64,000 nucleotides of DNA from Isoetes taiwanensis (taxonomy: Eukaryota > Streptophyta > Lycopodiopsida > Isoetales > Isoetaceae), in contig JAJEKV010000022.1 of the NCBI GenBank assembly GCA_021234155.1, positions 7,719,961 through 7,783,960 on the forward strand, given 5' to 3'. The notes beneath the pieces were generated by a model, which saw only the letters and a program-made list of their open reading frames with translations, had not been told where the DNA came from and searched no databases. The position numbers and the translations under genes are program-made. Below, one piece after another: positions 56,041-64,000 of the stretch. Numbering within the stretch: the stretch's first letter is position 1; every line of letters starts with the position of its first letter.

Positions 56041-57227
56041 CTCCCCCACCAAACGACACTCGTGAGTGAAGAAAAGGAGGAAGCGTTTCGATGGCGGAAT
56101 CCAGCCAGTTGAAAAAAATGATCCTCGGGGAATGAGGGCAAAGCGCCATTGTGATAATTGCCAATGAGGTCTTGGCGGTTCAAGAGCATCGAGTGTTGAG
56201 CCTGGGGGCAGGATCTCGCATCAATGGGAAATTTAGAGCGCACCATGTCTTCGTGGCGCATGTGCTTCCAAGGAACAAACCGGCATTCCATGAGAAGGCG
56301 GTGTCCGAGACCGAAGGCACCGACGCCGGGCATTTGGGTTGCGATAAAAGATGGGACGCCGATTTAAAGAGCTTACCAGATGCACTTGAGAGCAAAGACG
56401 TAAAACCATTTTGACGGAAGGAACTAAGGGTCCGGTGAGGTGGCGTGATTCTCGCAAGAAGGTATCAAGGCCATGAAGAGCATCGGCGGGCCGCTGCCAA
56501 CCACGCCATTAGCAATATAGATCCAATTTGCAGTGTGGTCCAAGCTGGCACCATCTTCCCACTCATAGCGTATGACAAAACGGGATCCCAACCAAGATCC
56601 GCCGAGATCTGGGGAGGAGTCCACCAGCGTGGGCCATCCATGACCTTCGGCCAAAAGGGAAGGCGCCAGTCGGAGGTGAGAAACTGGGGGCGTGGAGGGA
56701 TACCCAGTGAAGCATATGGAGAGGGAGCCATGCCCGCGGGTGTGGGCCTCTTGAGCCGCCCCCCGAATGCACGAACAAGGTGGGGATCAAGAGCTTTGCA
56801 CCACCGATCCCACTTTAAGTAGAGAGTCGAGTATATACAGGAGGACTATCCCCCGGCGGGTACTGCTTGTCTTGCTATCCGTAAGGGCATTTAATTGATT
56901 GTAGCCGGCCAAATGTCGCATATAAACTTGGGCAAATGGAAGATCCTCGGGATGCCCAAGATTCTTCCGCGACTGTTCAAATAAGTTTCGGCTTGCCATA
57001 GAGGTAAATGACGAGCAAGCTCAGGCATGTACTCCTGATGAAGAGCGTGTGTTCTATCATGATTGGACAGATATGGGTTGTTATCCAAGAGCAACCATTG
57101 AACCTGTGAGTCACCCTGAAAGTTCTGATGTGGCCCATCATTTAAATTTGTCCCTGTATCAGCCAGATAGAAGTCATGGAAAATGTACGCCATCTACGAA
57201 CAACTCAAGGTGATGAAATTCGGATCT
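56041..57227 (-). pseudogene. Decayed continuation of the env-position ORF
   Basis: Below the stop of the large ORF the minus strand stays protein-like in shifted frames: MAYIFHDFYLADTGTNLND, RILGIPRIFHLPKFICDIWP, then GIPPRPQFLTSDWRLPFWPK and ISADLGWDPVLSYAM, and near the end a Lys-rich tail (KRRRSDK). The original protein was probably longer than the surviving 603-codon frame and ended close to the polypurine tract. Confidence 0.5.
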
Positions 57228-59039
57228 TCACAAAGGAATGAGGTCGAAGACTAAAAGGGCGCAGAGTAAACCTTTGTCTTCAACGGAGAGGTCGGGCCAG
57301 ATCGGAAGAAAATCTAGCAAAGGCGCAGTGGACATCAATCGACCATCTACCGCATACCACTTCAGAAGAAAGAGGTGGCGGCGGGCAACCACATAATCGA
57401 GATAACTGGAAGGAATAGCGAAGTCAACTGACAGGTTGAGGGCGATGTGAATGTAGCCTTCTTGTTTGGTTTGGGCCTCATCAGCAGACTGAACAGCTTG
57501 CTGTAGCTGTTGTTCGAGGTCACGGATCCGGTTCTCCTTTTCTAACAGAAGGCGGGACTGATTACGGACCCGTTTATGAGGAAGCGTGTCATGGGAAGAG
57601 GATTGCCCAGGAGTGTTGAGGCGCAGCGTGGCAATCTCGGCGTCATCAACAATTTTCTGTTTCTGAGCCTCCGTAAGCTGATCTTGGAGATGCGTGAGCT
57701 GAGAGGTCAGCGTGGACAGCTGTGCTTCTAAATAGGTGATTCGAGTATCACGCTCTGTGAGGTCTTGAACTTGTTGGCGGTAACTCTCAGTATACAAGGT
57801 ATTGAGTTTCCCAAGGTCTTTCTCCTTATCGCTCAAAAGGGTATCCTTGGCTTTGACGTGCTCCAGCAATTCTTGAATTGAGGTTTGCAACTGAGCCTGT
57901 TGATCAGCAAGCAGGTTGTTTTGATCTTGGGCAGTCTTGAGAGCCTCACGGGCCTCTAACAGAGCCTCGTGCTTTTCTTGAAGTTTATCCTCGAGAGTTT
58001 GAACATGTGCATTGGCAGTTTGAAGGTCTCTATGAACGGCATCCGAGGCCTCCGGGGATGCTTGGACACCATTCATGAGAGCATCCTGTGATTCTTGGAG
58101 CTTCAGGGCGGCGGCTTGAACATCCTGCTGGTATTGATACAGAAGCTGGCGAGGATGTGGAGGAGCAGGGCCTTGTTGCTGCCTTGTCTGGGATGTTTGA
58201 GAGACATGACGGGAAGAGGAGGGCGCGGTTTCAGTGGAGGAAGAGGAGACAGTGACATGCGTGGCGTTTTGTTGGACATGAGCAGGGGAAGAAAGGCGTG
58301 AAGTGCCAGCCTGGTGGTTGTGAGGAAGAGAATGAAAAGATTGATGAGTGGTGGTACGAGACGTGGTCGGGGACCAAGGAGTAGGAAGGTATTTGCAGAT
58401 GAGGGCTTGAAGATGGCCACCCACAGAGGCTTCAAAGACAGAAGAGGGGGCAGCCCTAATGCGGTCGACTTCATGAAGGAGACGGTAGAACAACAGCTGT
58501 GGCCAATCAATATGGTGGTTGGAGCGGATGACTGTGATCACCATATTATAGAATGGCTTATTGATATGGATGTTCTTGATAGAATACCCAAGTAATTTGT
58601 GCCACAGAAACTTGACAAAAGTGTCGTGGCTCTTTGCAATGTTGGTGAGGCGATGCATGTTTGCTTGATAAGCAGGAGCGCCGAACTCAGTGACATCTAT
58701 GTCCTGTAAGGCAGCCCAAGATAAAGAAGGTTGTTGCAAAGGAATATGGAATACCTCAGAAATCAGGGGCTGTATGAGCAAAATGGTGGTGCCGTCGACC
58801 ACAGTAGCATATCCTTCTGGGCTGTTGACGATATGAGCAACGAACTGCTTCAATTGTTCGGGATTTGGTGCAGGGAGGTCCATTTGTGAGAATTCATAAA
58901 GCTTCTGGCGTTCCGCGACTTCACGACTCGGGCCAACAAGGGCTTCACGAAAGGTGGGCGTCAAGAAAGACACAGACTCGAAAAGAGCCGGATCCCTTGG
59001 AGCAGTAGCTTGAAGTGTGGAAAATTTGGGTGCAGCCAT
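57228..59039 (-). CDS. Coiled-coil ORF in env-like position of a gypsy element (603 aa)
   Basis: ATG at 59,039 gives MAAPKFSTLQATAPRDPALF. An N-terminal globular part (about 1-230; FREALVGPSREVAERQKLYE, WHKLLGYSIKNIHINKPFYN, LLFYRLLHEVDRIRA) resembles the plant-transposon domain found in Athila/Tat-type extra ORFs. A Ser/Thr/Gln/His-rich linker follows, then a long heptad-rich coiled coil at about 305-530 (LQEKHEALLEAREALKTAQD, LTSQLTHLQDQLTEAQ). The C-terminus has DFLPIWPDLSVEDKGLLC and a short hydrophobic end. It lies after integrase and before the 3' LTR on the same strand, the place of env-like genes. No signal peptide or clear transmembrane anchor is seen, so a viral envelope role is not supported. 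The frame is intact while the neighbouring pol is broken. Confidence 0.75.
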   Translation of the reverse strand: MAAPKFSTLQATAPRDPALFESVSFLTPTFREALVGPSREVAERQKLYEFSQMDLPAPNPEQLKQFVAHIVNSPEGYATVVDGTTILLIQPLISEVFHIPLQQPSLSWAALQDIDVTEFGAPAYQANMHRLTNIAKSHDTFVKFLWHKLLGYSIKNIHINKPFYNMVITVIRSNHHIDWPQLLFYRLLHEVDRIRAAPSSVFEASVGGHLQALICKYLPTPWSPTTSRTTTHQSFHSLPHNHQAGTSRLSSPAHVQQNATHVTVSSSSTETAPSSSRHVSQTSQTRQQQGPAPPHPRQLLYQYQQDVQAAALKLQESQDALMNGVQASPEASDAVHRDLQTANAHVQTLEDKLQEKHEALLEAREALKTAQDQNNLLADQQAQLQTSIQELLEHVKAKDTLLSDKEKDLGKLNTLYTESYRQQVQDLTERDTRITYLEAQLSTLTSQLTHLQDQLTEAQKQKIVDDAEIATLRLNTPGQSSSHDTLPHKRVRNQSRLLLEKENRIRDLEQQLQQAVQSADEAQTKQEGYIHIALNLSVDFAIPSSYLDYVVARRHLFLLKWYAVDGRLMSTAPLLDFLPIWPDLSVEDKGLLCALLVFDLIPL

Positions 59040-59968
59040 GGCGAAGAGCGTCGGAAGGGAACAGGAAGAAGTGTGTTGCAAAGGCGGAGGGCGAAGAGCG
59101 AAAGACGAAAACGCAGAGAGGCGAAAAGGTTTTAGGGCGCACAAGTGTTGGCGAAGGGGCGTGATGAGGATGAACAGGCAACCGTTGATGATGCCAGATG
59201 GCGACAGATGTGAAGAAGGCGATTGAGAGGCAAAATTTTGGCTAAGTCCCCAAACGGTAAAGGGAGAAACAGTGAACGGTGGTGATGAGACGTAAGGGAA
59301 TGATCTGATGTGACAGTTGGCAAAAGGACACCTATTAATGTTTGACGGCCGTGAAAAGAAGGAATGACATTTAATGCTGGCAACTCGAAGTGGGATATTA
59401 TTAAAACGAAGGTGTCAGAAGGTACCATGGCTAGATATGCGGCGGGAGAAAAGATTCCCTATTTAGAAACAACCTTGCATTGCAACCACGTTAGCAAAAT
59501 TGCTTATTGGTCCACGTCGACAGGGAGGTCCTCGGGTGGCTATATAAGACGAACAGTGGGTGAAGCCGAGACACCCGATGGCGCTCAGTATGTCTGCTGC
59601 AGGACTTCACGACAAGTGCACCATGCCCTCAAACTGCCTGGAGTGGATAACATGCAAGATGGACTGCTTGGACCTCTAGCGGTGCCACAATCGTGGCATT
59701 GCCATGGATGGGTGGTGTGCAGGGATGGCTGAGCATCCCGATCCCCTTACCAACGGGATGGAGGTGGTGATTCACCTGCGACTGGGATCCGGAGCAGAAC
59801 TACTACCACATCCTGCGCATCACCTCTGCTCCAAACCCGGAGTAGAGGGTTTTTCTCCTTAGGATTTTGTAAATAGGGCACTGCCCATAGAGCGATGCTC
59901 ATAGCGGAAATAGATGGGCTCTGCCCTCATTTTGTAAAAATTTGCCTCTATAATATAAATATGCGTCT
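59040..59968. other. Spacer between integrase and the env-position ORF
   Basis: Non-coding spacer of the minus-strand element. It contains GGCTATATAAGACG on the plus strand at about 59,539, a TATA-like word whose orientation is opposite to the element. No conserved coding sequence. Confidence 0.5.
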
Positions 59969-60700
59969 TTAGTCACTATCTGGGGAGTCAATTTCTGGTG
60001 TTGCATCTGGTGTATGACTGTCTGGATTTGTTGCATGAAATTGTTTGAGGCGAACGCCATTAACCAGTGTAGGTAATGGAGTGCCATCGAGTTCGGCCAG
60101 CTTGAAAACACTGGGTTGCACAACTTGAATGATTTGATACGGACCAAGCCATCGGAACTTTAACTTGCCCGGAAAATTTTTGTAACGAGAATCATAAAGA
60201 AGAACCAAATCACCTTCTTTGAATGTTTTTGTCTTAAGACGTTTGTCATGTAAAGATTTTTGCAGCTGTTGTCCATGAAAAACACGAATGTAAGCATCGC
60301 GCCTAAGTTCACCAACTGTTCCAATTGATAAACCCTTTCCTTGAGTGCAGCAGGTGGATTATGGGCTGTAGCAAGTTGAAAACGGAGAGTTGGAAGAATA
60401 TATTCAAAAAGCATGAGAGCTTCTTGACCATAAACCAGTTTGAAAGGAGTGTGACCAGTAGCGATTTTGAAACTAGTGTTGTAAGCCCAAAGAATAGTAG
60501 GCAACTTTTCCTGCCAATCTGTTCGCGAAGCGTCACAAATTTTCTTGAGAACGGTGATGAGTGTTTTGTTGGTACTTTCAGCCAAGCCATTTCCTTGAGG
60601 ATAATAGGGTGTACTCTTCCGGTGTTGGATGTGAAGATAATCCGTCAGCTCTTTGATGGTATGATTGACAAAATGCACGCCACGATCACTAACAAGTTAC
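59969..60700 (-). mobile_element. Integrase C-terminal half and GPY/F domain (Tat/Athila-like)
   Basis: The minus strand gives MHFVNHTIKELTDYLHIQHR, STPYYPQGNGLAESTNKTLI (end of the D-D-E core with the catalytic Glu), LWAYNTSFKIATGHTPFKLV, then after a frameshift the C-terminal domain NFPGKLKFRWLGPYQIIQVV and NGVRLKQFH, the GPY/F module that helps target integration. Confidence 0.85.
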
Positions 60701-61155
60701 ATGGGGACAACCAAAAAACGCGTGATGATATGCGTGTAGAGGACCTTGGCCGGCCGGCAGCAAGTTGTCCGGAAGTGCACAAGCTTCGCCCATTTGGTAG
60801 CATAATCCGTGATGACGGGGATATAGCAGCACGCGGGTGTGCCGCCACGTGGGTCCATGGTCAAGGGATGGGCGCGGGCGACGGCGGCCAATGGAAGAGC
60901 CGCCACGGGCGTGGGCTTTCCCCACACGGCGACAGACGCCACGCGCGAGCATAAGCGTAAGCATCTTTGAAGAGCGTGGGCGAAGTATCCCCGCCAAAAG
61001 AATTTTTGCGTCGCGGCGCCACCACTAAAATGACCACCACCAAGCCCATCGTGGGCTTGTCGAACAATATCGGGCACCTCGTGAGGGAGGACACAACGAC
61101 GGAGGACCATGTCTTTGCCTCGTTTGTACAAATGGCGCAACCATGGTATAGTCAC
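60701..61155 (-). mobile_element. Integrase zinc-binding and core start
   Basis: LRRCVLPHEVPDIVRQAHDG, GGGHFSGGAATQKFFWRGYF and RCLRLCSR correspond to the H-H-C-C zinc module. YIPVITDYATKWAKLVHFRT carries a catalytic Asp of the core. The stretch between them (about 60,830-60,970) is unusually GC-rich and diverged from the usual sequence. Confidence 0.78.
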
Positions 61156-61759
61156 GGACCCTCTCGAGAAACCGACGGGCGGGGAGCGAAGCTTTTTCGG
61201 AGAGAGCGCCGGATCACGGGAGGAAGAGCACCGGTGAGAAGATATTGCTGAAAGTTATGAAACCAATGTGGGTGGGCGTGACCAGAACAATTGAGTGTCC
61301 GGAAAGGCGCCGTAAAAACACCGCGGAGGGATCATCCGTGGTGGATCGGAAAGATAATCAGGCACCACATGAGACTTGCCCATTTTGCCTTATGGACAAT
61401 TTCAAAGGGGAGCGAACTCTTGCGGAAGAAGGACCCAACGAGCAATTCGCGCGGGGTGGCTTTGTTGATCAAATAAAGAAGAGCTTGATGGTCAACAAAG
61501 AACTTAATCTGCTACCTAATGGATAATGTCCGAAACGTTGGACACGTAAAACTAAACCCAAAGCTTCTCTCCATGGGCGTAATAGTTGCTTTCAGCAGAT
61601 TGAGTTTTCGACGGCATAGCGGATTGGTTTATCCGTGGTTTCATTATAGGCCTGAGAGAGAACAGCACCAATGGCAAAAGCAGAGACATCGACATGAACG
61701 TGGAAAGGCTTGTCCCATTGAGGAGGAACAAGGACCGGGATCGAAAGTAAATGCCGGCT
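61156..61759 (-). mobile_element. RNase H domain relic
   Basis: In the minus frame HVHVDVSAFAIGAVLSQAYN and DKPIRYAVENS match the first strands of gypsy RNase H, with the first catalytic Asp present (VDVS). The rest is broken by stops. Confidence 0.75.
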
Positions 61760-63024
61760 TCAACTTCGGCGGCCCGCTTGGGAATTCCAAGCCCAAGTGG
61801 ATTCATCACCCGTAAGTTTATGAATGGGGTCAGCTATAGCTGCAAGTCCAGGAATGAAGGTGGAATAGTAATTGACCTTACCCAGGAAGGAGCGTGTCTC
61901 TTTGATATTAGACGGTGCTTGAGCTTTCAGGACACAACTGATTTTAGCGGGATCCGTGGTGATGCCTTCTTTACTGATCACATGACCCAACATAACGCCT
62001 GAGGTGACGCAGAAAGTGCACTTCTCAGGATTGAGACTAATGCCAGACTCATTACATTTTTGAAAGACAAGCTCCAATTTGTCCAAGTGATCATCCATGG
62101 AGTCAGAGGCAGAAAAAATCATCTTGGAAGATCTGAAGAAAAGGTTTATCCTTCATAAAGTCTTGAAAGACGGAGAGCATGATGCGCTGAAAGGTTGAAG
62201 GAGAGTTTGACAAACCAAAAGGGACCACCTTGTAGGCAAAAGTGCCCCACGGGGTGGTGAAGGTAGTTTTGAGTTGATCCTCTTGCTTGATAGAAATCTG
62301 ATTGTACCCCGAAAAACCATCCATGAAAGAGTACATCTCATGACCAAAGAACTTCTTCAAGAACCGGTCGATTGAAGGGAAGCGGAAAGTGATCACGCCC
62401 CTGCGGGCTTGATTGAGTTTTTACGTAATCCACGCAAACGCCGGATCTTACCATTGTGTTTGAGAGCAATGACAATGGGGCTCACCCATTCGTAATGTTT
62501 AACCTCATAAATCAGGCCAAGCCAGCCAAGAGTTTGTCAATTTCAGCCTTTGACGCGGTCCACGGTAATTTGGGTTGAGCACAGACTGCGTGCTAGATTG
62601 GTCGTGCATCAGATTTGGTAGGAATGGTGAGTTCCCCCAATTCTTTTTTGATACCTTGAAGGTCTTTGTAGCTCCAAGCAAAAATATGTTTGAATTTCTT
62701 GAACAGCGTCATAGCGCGTGCTTTATAGGTAGGCGAAAGTTTAGCAGCTAAGCGGACTGGTTGATTGTTACCAATATCCACAATGTCCACTTTGGGAGTT
62801 TGAATATGAGGAACAACCTCCGTGTCCTGAACCTGATGAGCAGGAGGCTGAAGCATGACGGGAGGAGCAACATTTTGCGTGGTGAAGAAAAGAGGCTGCT
62901 GAGCGTCATCAAGCAAGGGTTGCTTCATGACGGCATGAACATCCACTGTCTCTGAAGAAGGAAGTGGGTCAGAAAAATGATCAAGACGTTGAATGCGATT
63001 GCAGGAAGCTAGGTAAGGGTCCAA
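61760..63024 (-). mobile_element. Reverse transcriptase relic (Tat/Athila-like)
   Basis: From upstream on the minus strand: LSPTYKARAMTLFKKFKHIF and AWSYKDLQGI, then EMYSFMDGFSGYNQISIKQE, TTFTTPWGTFAYKVVPFGLS, FLQIFQDDF (the YxDD box region), and CTFCVTSGVMLGHVISKEGI with ETRSFLGKVNYYSTFIPGLA. Several stops and frameshifts are present. Wording is that of the Tat/Athila branch, distinct from the chromovirus-like pol at 31.9 kb. Confidence 0.88.
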
Positions 63025-63374
63025 AAGAGCCGCCGCGGTACCGGTCCTCGATCGAAAGTGTCATGTCACCCCGTGGGGATCAAAGATACTCGTGGTAAGA
63101 TGAGAGGGGGAGACCGCTGGAGGAGCTTGAACATGATAAATATTTTGTGCTTTGCTTAGTGAGTAGTCGAGATGGAAGGTTCAGCATTCTCGACAGAGAT
63201 CAATTGGCCAGTTTCCAGATCCATGGTGGCATTGAGATGGCCATCGGTGATAACAAGTTGGTCCGTGGCCCAGTAATGAATACTCTTGGCCTGTCGGAGA
63301 AAAGGTCTTCCAACCAACATTTCATAGTCACCCGAATCTTCTCCAGCTTTCCAAACTCCAAAGGGAATTTGAGA
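63025..63374 (-). other. Linker between protease and reverse transcriptase
   Basis: Frameshifted pol sequence with readable pieces (ITDGHLNATMDLETGQLISV) typical of the protease-RT linker. No separate gene. Confidence 0.5.
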
Positions 63375-64000
63375 TCACCAATGCTGATATGGAGAAGAGG
63401 AGTGACACCTTGCGGATCGCGTGATATGCCCATTTGCCAACTTGATGTCATAAGGGGCACGGTATAATTGTTGGATACCCAATTGCTTCTGGAGTTTATC
63501 GGTAATGAGATTGACGGCACTACCACCATCAATTTGGACATGAGTGATGTGCTGATTGCCCACCGTGGCATGCACCATGGGTGTTGAAGTTGCAACAGCT
63601 CCAACCAGGACCGTTGGAAGAGGTAACTGATCTTTGAGAGCCGGACAGAGTTTCAAGATGGTGGCTAGGCTCAAAGGAATCTTGATCTTGGCAAGTTCTT
63701 CCTGGAGTTCCAAGGGAACATGTGAAAAAGGATCCGCAGGGTCCAGTGGAGCTGGAGTCTGTGGTAAGGAAGCGGAGACTTCTCTGAGAAGCTCAACCTC
63801 AGCAGCAATATTTGGATACGTCTGAGAGCGGGCACCCGTGGATGATGACGGCTCGCCCTGACGCTGCTGAGCGCGAGTGGTGGCATGAACATTTGCCAAT
63901 GTGCGACCTTCCGCAGCCTGCATGAGCTTCAGAATACTTTGTCTTACTTTAGTCATGACGTGAGGGATGAGTTTGTCAAGATCAGGTGCGAAGTGAACTT
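63375..64000 (-). mobile_element. End of gag/protease, open to right edge
   Basis: A minus-strand frame is open from the window edge (VHFAPDLDKLIPHVMTKVRQ) through PADPFSHVPLELQEELAKIK to the aspartic protease segment THVQIDGGSAVNLITDKLQK. The usual DTG triad appears as DGG, a variant seen in Tat/Athila elements. Gag and the 5' LTR lie beyond the window. Confidence 0.8.

Noticed and set aside
57228-59039. Retroviral envelope glycoprotein
   Set aside because: There is no signal peptide, no clear membrane anchor and no glycoprotein-like cysteine pattern; only the position is env-like.

Overview
The window is nuclear DNA of a land plant. The evidence is spliced genes with GT-AG introns, a plant-type AGC VIII (D6PK-like) kinase, plant Ty3/gypsy elements of two lineages, LINE relics, hAT-like and other terminal-inverted-repeat (TIR) elements, and microsatellites. 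Gene density is very low (three supported host loci in 64 kb) and most of the rest is nested, decayed transposon sequence. One host gene is an E2-like/F-box/TerD fusion of a kind I do not associate with flowering plants, so a non-flowering lineage (fern, lycophyte, bryophyte or gymnosperm) is a reasonable guess; the sequence does not settle it.

Layout. 1-366 (-): first coding part of a NUP43-like WD40 nucleoporin gene, running off the left edge, with a 1.15-kb foldback element just upstream. 1.9-11.1 kb: short tandem repeats, two LINE fragments and much unassignable AT-rich DNA. 11,902-16,326 (+): a complete 13-exon gene (998 aa) joining a pseudo-E2 domain, an F-box and a TerD-like domain; its promoter and first exon lie in a near-identical 430-bp tandem duplication. 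18.2-19.0 kb: an unassigned two-exon fragment.

19.0-39.1 kb: a cluster of damaged copies of one Ty3/gypsy family with LTRs of about 1.49 kb, an initiator-Met-type primer binding site and chromovirus-like pol. In the gag position the family carries two unusual coding units: ORF-A, which runs into a histone H3 core domain (two diverged copies), and ORF-B, with an acidic C-terminal region (two copies, one directly before reverse transcriptase). I see no CCHC zinc knuckle in either. This H3-bearing retroelement is the main candidate for an undescribed system. The cluster is interrupted by a 660-bp hAT-like element with an 8-bp target duplication, a 550-bp TIR element and a 4.06-kb TIR element that contains an array of about 67-bp hairpins.

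41,837-43,635 (-): an intact two-exon D6PK-like AGC kinase gene (544 aa). 44-51 kb: gene-poor, with a 0.4-kb repeat built from a TTAATGTGGCCA motif, (GATA)n and (GA)n tracts and a tRNA-like SINE. 51.2-53.7 kb (+): gag-protease relic of another gypsy element. 55,457 to the right edge (-): a large Tat/Athila-like gypsy element with protease, reverse transcriptase, RNase H, integrase, a 603-codon coiled-coil ORF in the env-like position, polypurine tract and 3' LTR. Its 5' end lies beyond the window.
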